Assembly (NCBI GenBank): GCA_013001965.1 | Contig: JABDLA010000050.1 | Coordinates: 1-32,442 of the forward strand | Direction of reading: 5' to 3' | Source of the DNA: Flavobacteriaceae bacterium | GTDB taxonomy: Bacteria > Bacteroidota > Bacteroidia > Flavobacteriales > Flavobacteriaceae | Length of the DNA stretch: 32,442 nucleotides | Shown here: positions 16,619 through 25,522 of the stretch, piece by piece | How positions within the stretch are numbered: the first letter of the stretch is position 1 | Layout of the letters: the number at the start of each line of letters is the position of its first letter | Made by a program: the position numbers and the translations under genes | Notes under the pieces: generated by a model | What the model saw: the letters and a program-made list of their open reading frames with translations, nothing else | The model's database searches: none | Told to the model about the DNA's origin: nothing

Positions 16619-19234
16619 TTAGTTGTTATCTGTTTTTTCTTCAACTTCTTCTTTAACCTCTTTGACCATTTCTTTCATTTTTCCGTCAGTCATTTCTTTG
16701 CCTTTCAAAGCATCGATCTTAGCCTTTACTTCGGCTTCTGTCCCTTCAATGATCTCTGATGAAGTTTCTTTTTTTCCATCTGTTGTAGTAGTCGTTGTAA
16801 CAGTAGCTTTTACAGTCCCATCTTCATTCTTTTCCATTTCCACCTTTACTTCCTTGCCATTAATTTCTCCTTCGGCTTCGCCATGTTCTACATGAATCCC
16901 TTCAGATTTTAACTTGGCAATTTCGGTTTTAACGTCCTCCTCTGTGCCTTCAAACGACTTTTCATCTACAGACTCTTCACCATTCTCATTGGTCACAGTA
17001 GTAACTAGCGCCTTAACGGTTCCATCTTCATTTTCGGTCATATTGACTTTAACTTCTTTGGAGATTTCATTGACTTGGTCATTGCTTGTATAAGCAGTCA
17101 TGGCTTCACCACTAATTGCGATACTTGGAGCAATAACCAGGGCCACTACCGACATCAACTTTAAAAGGATATTCAATGAAGGTCCTGAGGTGTCTTTGAA
17201 TGGATCACCAACGGTATCACCTACAACTGCCGCTTTATGGGCATCGGTTCCTTTACGGCCCTCTTCTTCGATCATTTTCTTGGCGTTATCCCAAGCACCT
17301 CCTGCATTCGACTGGAAGATCGCCATAAGCACACCACAGGTTGTTACACCCGCAAGTAATCCACCAAGCATTTCAGCGCCGCCAATAAATCCAACGGCAA
17401 CAGGCACCGCAATGGCGAGTAAGCCCGGGAATACCATTTCTTTTAGAGAGGCTTTTGTTGAAATTTCAACACATTTTTCGTATTCGGCTACACCATCGGC
17501 AGCATCAAAAATCTTTCTGTCCTCATCAGAGGCTTTAGACATATCAGAATCGTATTTACGCATCACTTCAAGCGCACTATGTAAAGCAGGAATATCTCTA
17601 AATTGTCGGCGAACTTCTTCGATCATTGCCATAGCAGCACGGCCAACAGCATTCATAGAGAGTGCCGAAAATACAAATGGCAGCATACCACCAACTAATA
17701 ATCCAGCCATGATCTTAGGCTGAGAAACATCAATTGCAGTAACACCGGCAGTCTTCATAAAGGCTGCAAATAAAGCCAGGGCAGTTAAAGCCGCAGAAGC
17801 AATTGCAAATCCTTTACCTATTGCAGCTGTTGTATTACCAACCGCATCTAATTTATCAGTACGCTGACGCACTTCACTAGGCAATTCACTCATTTCGGCA
17901 ATACCTCCGGCATTGTCAGAAATGGGTCCATAAGCATCAACGGCTAACTGGATTCCAGTATTGGCAAGCATACCTACAGCCGCAATCGCTATACCATATA
18001 ATCCCGCATAATAATGTGAAACTAAAATAGCAGTTGCAATCAAAAGAATTGGAATTGCGGTAGACATCATTCCTACACCCAAGCCTGCAATAATATTTGT
18101 TGCTGAACCGGTTTCCGATTGACGCACAATATCTCTCACAGGTTTCTTTCCGGTTCCTGTATAATATTCTGTAACCTTTCCAACGGCTAAACCAGCGATC
18201 AAACCGGCGATTACCGCGATAAATACACCTAAGGATCCGTGAGGCAGTCCTTCAATAGATTCAGGAATAAATGCCTTAATGATAAACCAAGAGGCGATCA
18301 ACATTAACAGGGCAGAGCCAAATTCCCCGATATTTAAAGCCTTATGTGGTGAACCTCCATCTTTTACTTTAACGAAGAAAGTACCTATGATTGACATGAC
18401 GATCCCAACTGCAGCTAATACCAAAGGTAAATACACAGCTCCTAAACCATTTAAATCAGGTGTTATAATAAATGCACCAAGGACCATGGTACCAATGATC
18501 GACCCAACGAAGGATTCAAAAAGGTCAGCTCCCATTCCCGCAACATCTCCAACATTGTCTCCAACATTATCTGCAATGGTTGCAGGGTTAAGTGGGTGAT
18601 CTTCAGGAATACCGGCTTCAACTTTACCTACAAGGTCAGCACCAACATCGGCCGCTTTGGTATAAATACCTCCACCAACACGTGCAAATAATGCGATTGA
18701 AGATGCTCCTAAAGAGAATCCAGCAAGAACATTCAAGACCATTTCAAGATTTTCAGCTCCTGGCCATATGTTTTGGTAAATCATAAATAAACCACTCAAT
18801 CCAAGGACACCTAATCCAACAACACCTAAGCCCATTACCGATCCACCGGCAAAAGCAACTTCAAGTGCTTTTCCTAAAGACGTTCTGGCAGCCTGTGTTG
18901 TTCTCACATTTGCTTTCGTAGCGACTCTCATCCCAATAAATCCAGCGAGTCCTGAACATAAAGCGCCTACAACAAATGATAATGCAACAAGACCATTAGA
19001 TCCGACTTCAGACTCGCCTTTAAAATATAAAAGCGCAGCTACGGCAAGTACAAAAATTGAAAGGATTTTGTATTCCGCTTTTAAGAAAGACATCGCACCA
19101 TCGGCAATGTTTTTTGCAATTCGTGCCATTTTTTCATTTCCAACCTCTTGTTTGGTAACCCAAACATTCTTGAACCATACGAACAAAAGTGCCAGAACTC
19201 CAAAGGCGGGTAAAAATTTTACTAATAATTCCAT
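16619..19234 (-). CDS. hppA: membrane ion-pumping pyrophosphatase with duplicated C-terminal extension
   Basis: Integral membrane enzyme that couples pyrophosphate hydrolysis to cation pumping. The core (about 1-715) has many hydrophobic helices and the family signatures [38 protein letters not shown] and GKVTEYYTG, plus the C-terminal DNAKK and [15 protein letters not shown] motifs. Ala470 in [10 protein letters not shown], with Gly at the position three residues further, is the pattern of the K+-dependent subclass (K+-independent enzymes have Lys/Thr there). Na+ versus H+ specificity cannot be settled by eye. At 871 residues it is long for the family. Residues 727-794 and 795-862 are two copies of an acidic repeat beginning EVKV(N/E)M and containing [11 protein letters not shown] and EGTE.(D/E)VK, followed by a Lys/Glu-rich end. 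By known topology this tail would face the periplasm. It is downstream of the DUF5686 gene. Confidence 0.95.
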   Translation of the reverse strand: MELLVKFLPAFGVLALLFVWFKNVWVTKQEVGNEKMARIAKNIADGAMSFLKAEYKILSIFVLAVAALLYFKGESEVGSNGLVALSFVVGALCSGLAGFIGMRVATKANVRTTQAARTSLGKALEVAFAGGSVMGLGVVGLGVLGLSGLFMIYQNIWPGAENLEMVLNVLAGFSLGASSIALFARVGGGIYTKAADVGADLVGKVEAGIPEDHPLNPATIADNVGDNVGDVAGMGADLFESFVGSIIGTMVLGAFIITPDLNGLGAVYLPLVLAAVGIVMSIIGTFFVKVKDGGSPHKALNIGEFGSALLMLIASWFIIKAFIPESIEGLPHGSLGVFIAVIAGLIAGLAVGKVTEYYTGTGKKPVRDIVRQSETGSATNIIAGLGVGMMSTAIPILLIATAILVSHYYAGLYGIAIAAVGMLANTGIQLAVDAYGPISDNAGGIAEMSELPSEVRQRTDKLDAVGNTTAAIGKGFAIASAALTALALFAAFMKTAGVTAIDVSQPKIMAGLLVGGMLPFVFSALSMNAVGRAAMAMIEEVRRQFRDIPALHSALEVMRKYDSDMSKASDEDRKIFDAADGVAEYEKCVEISTKASLKEMVFPGLLAIAVPVAVGFIGGAEMLGGLLAGVTTCGVLMAIFQSNAGGAWDNAKKMIEEEGRKGTDAHKAAVVGDTVGDPFKDTSGPSLNILLKLMSVVALVIAPSIAISGEAMTAYTSNDQVNEISKEVKVNMTENEDGTVKALVTTVTNENGEESVDEKSFEGTEEDVKTEIAKLKSEGIHVEHGEAEGEINGKEVKVEMEKNEDGTVKATVTTTTTTDGKKETSSEIIEGTEAEVKAKIDALKGKEMTDGKMKEMVKEVKEEVEEKTDNN

Positions 19235-19261
19235 GTGTTAGTTTTTTTATTTAGATCGCGG

Positions 19262-19269
19262 CAAAAATA
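19262..19269 (-). promoter_or_regulatory. candidate -7 box for hppA
   Basis: The minus strand reads TATTTTTG, an exact match to TAnnTTTG, 27 bp upstream of the hppA ATG. This gives a leader of about 20 bases. No clear -33 TTTG was found at the expected distance. Confidence 0.5.
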
Positions 19270-19383
19270 GGAAAATATGAGGGATAAAAAAAAGCATTTC
19301 CAATATAAAAAATCAGACTTTTACAAGTAGAAAATAGGTGCTTAAAAGGATGTAAATTGAAGAATTTGATAATTGCATTATCC

Positions 19384-21876
19384 TTAGAAATGAAATCCGA
19401 AAGTACCGGTCACTCCAAATTTTCGTGCATCCGGATTTTCAAAATAATTTCCCCTAAAATTAAAGTCCAATCGAAACACCTTAAAAATATTACCAACCCC
19501 AAAGCTATATTCCCAATAAATTTTATCGGTTGGCGCCTGATATATTAATCCCGACGCGTTTAAGGCACGGTTTTCATCAGATATTTCTCCCCAAACCCCC
19601 CGAACACTTACGATACCCCGTAAATTGAACTTTCGAAGCCATGGAATCCTGGAGAAGATGCGCCCGTTAAAATTATGTTGAAGAAAAACGGAGGTATAAG
19701 TATCCGTTACAAATTCATAAAAGTCCAGTTGTGAAAAGGTATTGTAAATGGAGAAATACGATTGGTTTCCGGGAACAACACTCAATAAGCCTAATGGCAC
19801 TTCGCCATATGTTTTCCCTATTTCAATCGTAGAATACAAACGGCCAAAGCCTCCTAATTGCCAGGGTTGGGTATATGAAAATTGAACTTTGGTATAATTG
19901 AAATCACTATTGAACAAACTTTTATCACCTATGCTAATGCGCGCAAATAAACGTGCAAATGTATCATTGGCTTCATAACGTTCTACGCCAAAGCCCGTCA
20001 TTTTCCGCCCTGGAAAATAAAACATTGAAAAAGTAGATTCAAATTGTTTGACCTCCGACGATATCCCTGTTGGGGAATCCGCATCAAAATAATCCAGGCT
20101 AAAGGTTGGAGAGGCCGATTCGAGCGTTCTGTAATTCCCGCCTAATCGCATTATAAAATTACGCCAGGGTTCAATTTCAAAAGCCAAGGTCGTTAAATTT
20201 ATAGTTGTCAATTTATCATTTGCTCCAGTGCCAACTAAAGAGGACGATGCTAAGCTGCGGCCCAGTACATCGGTTGATGTTGTTAAACTGGCTCCAATTT
20301 GTTCAACATCTCTTCGCGTTCCTCCGGAAATAATGATCCTGTTCTTTTTATCCAACAGCCATTTGCCCGAAATACCATATTTGAATTTATCATCCCTAAA
20401 ACCATAGGCACCAAAACCTTCGATACGCCAAAGGTCATTTCGGGTAAAATAAGTACGTCCGCCGGTTCTAATACGCAAACCTTCAACTTCATTGAATCCA
20501 AAGGTTGAAAAAACCGGACCATAATCAAAATTTATACTTGGAAATTCAATATAACCGGAAGCCAAAACACTTCCTATATTATAAAGTCTCCTGAATTTTT
20601 TTACGGTTTTTAGTGTGTCCAACATTTTATAGACACCCAACTCATCCTTGCTTAATTTTTCCAATCTGTTTGCTTCCCAAAAAGCATCGTTGCGATCATA
20701 AACATCTTTGTCATAATTATAGACTTCTTCATCATAGAATTTCGACGATTTGGGTTGATCGAAAATATAATTGTCGTACAGTGTTGTCCGCTTCCCATAA
20801 ATTCCTCTCGATTTTTCCTTTTTGTTTAGCGCAAAATCAGAGAGCATATAATCGCGTTTCACCAAAAACAGCGAATCATTTAAAACTTCAAATTCCTGTT
20901 CGATATAAATTTCCTTGACCCAGTTGATGTTCGCGCTTTTTGACGCCTGAAGATTAATTTCTTTGATAGCATAGGTCGAATCATTTACCCAAAAATCACC
21001 CTTAAAGGTCAATTCATTTTTTCGACGCGGATAATAAATAATATTGTAACACCATTTATTATCGATAAAAGTCGAATCTGAAAGCACATAGTTATAGGTA
21101 TTGATACCGGTTCGGGATAGCGGACTTACAAAACTCTTATCAAAGATCTTTAAATAGTTATCGTAAACATTAAAGTCGGTATACAGATCACTCACAAAAT
21201 CTATGATCACTTGATTATCGCTAAAGCCAGAATTCTTGTTGCCACGAACAACCTCTTTTTCCTTATTCGCCAAATTATTTCCATAGACCGATGAAGCAGC
21301 TTCATTGATAAACATAGGCAAGTAGGTCTTTCCTGTTACACGTGATGTGTCTACCTGATCGAAAACAAACTCCATACCTCTGAACAACCTGCTTTTTATA
21401 AGGGCGCTATCAATGGTATTGATGTCAAATTCAACTTTTTCGTATTTGTCATATTCATAATGGTCGAATTGCCTCAGTCCGTTTTCTCGTTTGAACTCCC
21501 ATATTTTACGCAGGATATCAATGGCCGGATTGTTTTTCTTTGGCTGACGGCCTCTAACGATGACCACTTCATCTAAAGTTGATGCTTCTTCACTTAAGTT
21601 GAACTTTAAGTCATAATTCACGCTTTGCGGAAGCGGGAATTCAATGGTTTCATACCCGATGAAAGAAATTATTAAAGCATCCCAGCTCTGAGCAGATTCA
21701 AGATAGAACCTTCCATTTTCATCGGTTATGGTTCCTTCGGAGGAATCTTTGAAAATGACATTGGCAAAAGGAACTGCCTCGTTATTCTGATCGTATACGT
21801 AACCACCTACTTTTGTTTGTGCGAAGCCACTCATCACAAAAACACCAAATAAGAATGTAAGTAGTTTTCGTTTCAT
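19384..21876 (-). CDS. DUF5686 outer-membrane protein with carboxypeptidase-regulatory-like domain
   Basis: A 830-residue envelope protein. I start it at 21876, which gives MKRKLLTFLFGVFVMSGFAQ, a clean signal peptide; the frame is open back to 21909 with 11 extra residues. Residues about 22-100 form a carboxypeptidase-regulatory-like beta-sandwich (VGGYVYDQNNEAVPFANVIF, ISFIGYE). Then comes the DUF5686 start (EVVIVRGRQPKKNNPAIDILRKI, near residues 105-128), a long middle part, and a C-terminal half with beta-barrel-like strands ending GVTGTFGFHF, an aromatic-terminated last strand. The family is widespread in Bacteroidota and its role is unknown. It lies between pdhB (63 bp upstream) and hppA on the same strand and may be co-transcribed with pdhB. 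The ARKFGVTG ending suggests outer-membrane insertion. Confidence 0.88.
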   Translation of the reverse strand: MKRKLLTFLFGVFVMSGFAQTKVGGYVYDQNNEAVPFANVIFKDSSEGTITDENGRFYLESAQSWDALIISFIGYETIEFPLPQSVNYDLKFNLSEEASTLDEVVIVRGRQPKKNNPAIDILRKIWEFKRENGLRQFDHYEYDKYEKVEFDINTIDSALIKSRLFRGMEFVFDQVDTSRVTGKTYLPMFINEAASSVYGNNLANKEKEVVRGNKNSGFSDNQVIIDFVSDLYTDFNVYDNYLKIFDKSFVSPLSRTGINTYNYVLSDSTFIDNKWCYNIIYYPRRKNELTFKGDFWVNDSTYAIKEINLQASKSANINWVKEIYIEQEFEVLNDSLFLVKRDYMLSDFALNKKEKSRGIYGKRTTLYDNYIFDQPKSSKFYDEEVYNYDKDVYDRNDAFWEANRLEKLSKDELGVYKMLDTLKTVKKFRRLYNIGSVLASGYIEFPSINFDYGPVFSTFGFNEVEGLRIRTGGRTYFTRNDLWRIEGFGAYGFRDDKFKYGISGKWLLDKKNRIIISGGTRRDVEQIGASLTTSTDVLGRSLASSSLVGTGANDKLTTINLTTLAFEIEPWRNFIMRLGGNYRTLESASPTFSLDYFDADSPTGISSEVKQFESTFSMFYFPGRKMTGFGVERYEANDTFARLFARISIGDKSLFNSDFNYTKVQFSYTQPWQLGGFGRLYSTIEIGKTYGEVPLGLLSVVPGNQSYFSIYNTFSQLDFYEFVTDTYTSVFLQHNFNGRIFSRIPWLRKFNLRGIVSVRGVWGEISDENRALNASGLIYQAPTDKIYWEYSFGVGNIFKVFRLDFNFRGNYFENPDARKFGVTGTFGFHF

Positions 21877-21939
21877 ATATACAAAAAACTTCATCGGCCA
21901 CATTGTCAATGAAGTCTTTATAACGTAAAATTTGTTCTT

Positions 21940-22917
21940 TTATTTATACATCACCTTCTTAACCGCCTTGATCACATCTTCATGATTAGGCAACCACTCT
22001 TCCAAAAGCACTGGAGAATATGGTGCCGGTGTATCGGCCGTATTGATCTTTTCAATGGGGGCATCCAGATAATCGAACGCCTGAGATTGTACCTGATAGG
22101 TGATTTCGGTAGCAACATTACCAAATGGCCAGGCCTCCTCCAATATGACAAGTCTGTTTGTTTTTTTAACTGAATTTAATATCGTTTCATGATCCAACGG
22201 GCGCACTGTTCTAATATCGATCACCTCACAGAATATCCCTTCTTTTTCAAGCGCATCCGCAGCTTTATAAGCTTCTTTGATGATCTTTCCGAAGGACACA
22301 ATGGTCACATCATTTCCTTCACGTTTAATATCAGCTATACCTATTGGCAACACATATTCGCCATCGGGAACTTCGCCTTTATCGCCATACATTTGTTCAC
22401 TTTCCATAAAGATCACAGGATCATCATCCCGAATGGCCGCTTTTAAAAGTCCTTTAGCATCATATGGATTGGAAGGAACGATTACCTTTAACCCTGGTGT
22501 ATTGGCAAACCAGCTTTCAAAAGCCTGCGAATGCGTTGCACCTAGTTGTCCGGCTGAAGCCGTTGGCCCTCTGAAAACAATTGGGCATTTGAATTGTCCT
22601 CCGGACATTTGTCTGATCTTGGCCGCATTGTTTATGATCTGATCGATCCCAACCAGAGAAAAATTAAAGGTCATATACTCAACAATAGGTCTGTTTCCGG
22701 TCATTGTAGATCCAATGGCAACACCTGCAAAACCAAGTTCAGAAATGGGTGTATCGATAACGCGCTTAGCACCAAATTCATCCAACATTCCCTTTGAGGC
22801 TTTGTAGGCGCCGTTATATTCGGCCACTTCTTCTCCCATAAGGTAAATGCTTTCATCTCTTCGCATTTCCTCACTCATCGCTTCTGCAATAGCCTCTCTA
22901 AATTGAATCGTTCTCAT
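21940..22917 (-). CDS. pdhB: pyruvate dehydrogenase E1 component, beta subunit
   Basis: Beta subunit of the ThDP-dependent E1 of the pyruvate dehydrogenase complex (alpha2beta2 type), which converts pyruvate to acetyl-CoA. I start it at 22917 (MRTIQFREAIAEAMSEEM), the conserved N-terminus; nine extra residues upstream are not conserved. The 325 residues match the family. GEEVAEYNGAYKASKG (about 33-48), the GPTASAGQLGATHSQ loop, and a transketolase C-terminal domain (FGKIIKEA, VIDIRTVRPLD, LEEAWPFGNVATEI) are visible. The alpha subunit and E2 are not nearby, so the complex is encoded at split loci, which I recall as usual in flavobacteria. Branched-chain oxo-acid dehydrogenase E1 beta is a close relative, but the sequence reads as PDH. 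Confidence 0.92.
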   Translation of the reverse strand: MRTIQFREAIAEAMSEEMRRDESIYLMGEEVAEYNGAYKASKGMLDEFGAKRVIDTPISELGFAGVAIGSTMTGNRPIVEYMTFNFSLVGIDQIINNAAKIRQMSGGQFKCPIVFRGPTASAGQLGATHSQAFESWFANTPGLKVIVPSNPYDAKGLLKAAIRDDDPVIFMESEQMYGDKGEVPDGEYVLPIGIADIKREGNDVTIVSFGKIIKEAYKAADALEKEGIFCEVIDIRTVRPLDHETILNSVKKTNRLVILEEAWPFGNVATEITYQVQSQAFDYLDAPIEKINTADTPAPYSPVLLEEWLPNHEDVIKAVKKVMYK

Positions 22918-22941
22918 ATTGATTAGAAAAATTGTGAACAG

Positions 22942-22949
22942 CAAAAATA
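22942..22949 (-). promoter_or_regulatory. candidate -7 box for pdhB
   Basis: The minus strand reads TATTTTTG, an exact TAnnTTTG match, 24 bp upstream of the chosen ATG. A second identical octamer lies at 22965-22972. No strong -33 element was seen for either. Confidence 0.45.
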
Positions 22950-23028
22950 GTAATTATTGTACAACAAAAATAAAAGGAAGGACGTAAATATTTATTATGC
23001 ATGCATAGGAAATTATTCTAAAAATGTT

Positions 23029-23036
23029 TACCTTCG
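23029..23036 (+). promoter_or_regulatory. possible -7 box for etfBA
   Basis: TACCTTCG differs from TAnnTTTG by one base and sits 37 bp before the etfB ATG, a plausible promoter distance. No clear -33 element precedes it. Confidence 0.35.
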
Positions 23037-23073
23037 TAGGCTCAAAATTCAATCATTACAAATCAAATAAATT

Positions 23074-23820
23074 ATGAAGATATTAGTATGTATCAGTCAT
23101 GTTCCTGATACAACATCAAAGATCAATTTTGCTGAAGGCGATACTAAATTTGACACCAATGGTGTCCAGTTCGTCATCAATCCAAATGATGAATTCGGAC
23201 TGACCAGGGCCATGTGGTTCAAGGAAAAACAAGGTGCATCAGTTGATGTTGTCAATGTTGGTGGTCCTGAAACCGAATCAACACTTAGAAAGGCCCTTGC
23301 TATTGGTGCTGATGGTGCCATCAGGGTAAATACACAGCCCATGGATGGGCTGCAGGTTGCTAAAGAATTGGCCAAAGTAGTTCAAGACGGTGCCTATGAT
23401 CTTGTTATTGCAGGTCGCGAATCTATCGATTATAATGGGGGTATGGTGCCCGGAATGCTGGCTAACTTAAGCGGTTCTAATTTCATTAACAATTGTATCG
23501 GTTTGGAAATTGAAGGTAATCAGGCAACTGCAATCAGAGAAATTGATGGCGGTAAAGAAACACTGTCCACCCAATTACCTCTTGTTATTGGCGGGCAAAA
23601 AGGATTGGTTGAAGAAAGTGATTTACGCATCCCTAACATGCGCGGTATTATGATGGCACGGAAAAAACCATTAAATGTTTTGGAACCACTCAATACCGAA
23701 GCTTCTACCACTACCAATCGTTTTGTAAAACCGGCTCCAAAAGGTGCTGTAAAATTGGTCGATATCGATCATCTGGATGATTTAGTGAATATGCTTCATA
23801 CCGAAGCCAAAGTAATTTAA
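23074..23820 (+). CDS. etfB: electron transfer flavoprotein, beta subunit
   Basis: Small subunit of the soluble FAD/AMP heterodimer that takes electrons from acyl-CoA and other dehydrogenases and passes them to the quinone pool. The 248-residue protein has the family length. It begins MKILVCISHVPDTTSKI, includes the AMP-site region (DLVIAGRESIDYNGGMVPG, about 112-130) and LPLVIGGQKGLVEESDLRIPNMRGIMMARKKPL, which corresponds to the recognition loop and signature of the beta subunit. It is the first gene of a two-gene unit; etfA begins 11 bp after its stop. It is divergent from pdhB. The acyl-CoA dehydrogenase and the ETF:quinone oxidoreductase that would be its partners are not in the window. 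Confidence 0.97.
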   Translation: MKILVCISHVPDTTSKINFAEGDTKFDTNGVQFVINPNDEFGLTRAMWFKEKQGASVDVVNVGGPETESTLRKALAIGADGAIRVNTQPMDGLQVAKELAKVVQDGAYDLVIAGRESIDYNGGMVPGMLANLSGSNFINNCIGLEIEGNQATAIREIDGGKETLSTQLPLVIGGQKGLVEESDLRIPNMRGIMMARKKPLNVLEPLNTEASTTTNRFVKPAPKGAVKLVDIDHLDDLVNMLHTEAKVI

Positions 23821-23831
23821 TATAAAAAAAC

Positions 23832-24788
23832 ATGTCAGTTTTAGTATATACAGAATCCCAAGAAGGTCAATTTAAGAAAGTTGCCCTTGAAGTTGCATCT
23901 TATGGAAAGGCCGTTGCTGAGCAACTTGGCACTACGCTAACTGCATTAGCATTTAGTGCCAATGACCCTTCCCAACTTGGAAATTACGGCGTAGATAAAG
24001 TTTTGAATGTCACATCAGCGTCTCGTTTTGATGCCAAGGTTTATGCCAACGCGATCAAACAAGCGGCCGAAAAGGAAAACGCTAAAGTCGTTATTGTGAG
24101 TTCAAGTGCAGATAGCAAATATTTAGCTCCGCTGTTAGCCATCGAACTCGATGCTGCTTATGCCTCCAATGTGGTTGCCACACCAACTGAAGTATCACCG
24201 TTTACGGTTAAAAGATCAGCATTTACAAACAAGGCTTTTAGTTTTACAAGCTTAAATACAGATGTAAAATTGATCGGCCTGTCGAAAAATGCCTATGGTT
24301 TGGTTGAGAATTCCGGAAGTGCTACTACAGAAGATTTTTCACCTACGCTTTTAGATTCCAATGTTGAAGTTAAATCGGTAGATCGTTCTACGGATAAAGT
24401 GACCATTGCCGATGCAGAAATTGTGGTATCCGGTGGCCGTGGATTAAAAGGCCCGGAGAACTGGGGAATTATAGAGGAATTAGCAGAAGTTTTAGGTGCT
24501 GCAACAGCCTGTTCTAAACCGGTTTCCGACCTCGGTTGGCGCCCTCATAGTGAGCACGTTGGACAGACAGGAAAGCCCGTAGCATCAAATCTTTATATCG
24601 CAGTAGGTATATCTGGTGCCATACAGCATTTGGCAGGGATTAATGCCTCAAAGGTGAAGTTGGTCATCAATACCGATCCTGAAGCACCCTTCTTTAAAGC
24701 GGCTGATTATGGGGTGGTAGGAGATGCCTTCGAAGTTGTTCCCATACTCATTGAAAAATTAAAGGAATTTAAGTCCCAAAACGCATAA
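23832..24788 (+). CDS. etfA: electron transfer flavoprotein, alpha subunit
   Basis: FAD-binding subunit of the electron transfer flavoprotein. The 318-residue protein has an N-terminal Rossmann-like half and a C-terminal FAD domain with all expected blocks: VSGGRGLKGPENW (about 197-209), the SDLGWRPHSEHVGQTGK segment, LYIAVGISGAIQHLAG, and DPEAPFFKAADYGVVGD. It is translated 11 bp after etfB, consistent with equimolar production. The protein ends 115 bp before the bifunctional nuclease gene, with a hairpin and repeats in between. Nothing is missing from the cofactor-binding loops. It looks like the respiratory type and not the bifurcating type, an inference from the absence of bifurcating partners nearby. 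Confidence 0.97.
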   Translation: MSVLVYTESQEGQFKKVALEVASYGKAVAEQLGTTLTALAFSANDPSQLGNYGVDKVLNVTSASRFDAKVYANAIKQAAEKENAKVVIVSSSADSKYLAPLLAIELDAAYASNVVATPTEVSPFTVKRSAFTNKAFSFTSLNTDVKLIGLSKNAYGLVENSGSATTEDFSPTLLDSNVEVKSVDRSTDKVTIADAEIVVSGGRGLKGPENWGIIEELAEVLGAATACSKPVSDLGWRPHSEHVGQTGKPVASNLYIAVGISGAIQHLAGINASKVKLVINTDPEAPFFKAADYGVVGDAFEVVPILIEKLKEFKSQNA

Positions 24789-24817
24789 TTTTTTTAACTT
24801 GTACATATTAAGGAACA

Positions 24818-24862
24818 GCCAAATTTTTGCCAAATTTTAAAAGTCGGGCATGGCCGATTTGG
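24818..24862. repeat. direct repeat and bulged hairpin between etfA and the nuclease gene
   Basis: GCCAAATTTT occurs twice in a row, 11 bases apart (from 24819 and 24830). The second copy's CCAAAT plus a later CGG can pair with CCGATTTGG (24854-24862), leaving a bulge. No T-run follows, so it is not a standard terminator. It may be a regulatory site for the downstream gene or an mRNA end structure. Confidence 0.35.
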
Positions 24863-24903
24863 TTAAGTCCTAATTTAAGCAGTTATTTGTGTTACCATGA
24901 ATT

Positions 24904-25512
24904 ATGAGTTTAGTTCGACTTAACATAAAAGGGATTTCTTATAGTCAAACTCAAAATGGTGCTTATGCACTCATTTTAAGTGAAGTTGATGGAGACCGGA
25001 AATTACCGATCGTGATCGGTGCTTTTGAAGCCCAATCTATTGCCATTGCATTAGAAAAGGAAATAAAGCCACCACGACCATTAACCCATGATCTTTTCAA
25101 GAATTTTTCTGATCGTTTCGATATTGTAGTCAAACAAGTGATTATCCATAAACTTGTTGACGGGGTCTTTTATTCGAGTTTGATCTGTGAACGCGATAAA
25201 ATTGAAGAGATCATCGATGCCAGAACCAGTGATGCCATTGCATTGGCCCTGCGGTTTAATGCGCCGATATTTACATACAAAAACATTCTAGACAAAGCCG
25301 GAATATACCTCAAAGTGAATCCGAAAAAAGATGAAGCCGATGATAATATCCTATTGGATGAGGTCATGGCCGAAGAAATAGAAGCCAGAACTGAAGAAGG
25401 CCTTCAAAACAAAACACTTGAGGAATTGAATAAATTACTGGATAAGGCAGTAAAAAATGAAGATTATGAAGCGGCCGCAAGGATAAGAGATGAAATATCA
25501 AAACGCAATTAA
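24904..25512 (+). CDS. bifunctional nuclease family protein (DUF151) with UVR motif
   Basis: A 202-residue protein of the bifunctional nuclease family, whose plant and archaeal members are reported to cleave DNA and RNA. The domain (about 1-135) has the recognisable NGAYALILSEVDGDRKLPIVIGAFEAQSIAIALE opening and the ARTSDAIALALRFNAPIFTY block. Residues about 167-200 form a UvrB/UvrC-type motif (EELNKLLDKAVKNEDYEAAARIRDEISK), a short helical hairpin that mediates protein contacts. The combination is common in Bacteroidota and other bacteria. It is upstream of the nucleoside transporter gene, whose likely start is 10 bp after this stop. A link between nucleic acid breakdown and nucleoside import is suggestive, but is inference. 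Confidence 0.9.
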   Translation: MSLVRLNIKGISYSQTQNGAYALILSEVDGDRKLPIVIGAFEAQSIAIALEKEIKPPRPLTHDLFKNFSDRFDIVVKQVIIHKLVDGVFYSSLICERDKIEEIIDARTSDAIALALRFNAPIFTYKNILDKAGIYLKVNPKKDEADDNILLDEVMAEEIEARTEEGLQNKTLEELNKLLDKAVKNEDYEAAARIRDEISKRN

Positions 25513-25522
25513 ACCCTTCATA

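Noticed and set aside
17100-17723. Long open frame on the plus strand opposite hppA (207 codons)
   Set aside because: It lies wholly antisense to well-conserved pyrophosphatase motifs and has low-complexity Ala/Pro/Ser composition, typical of a shadow frame.
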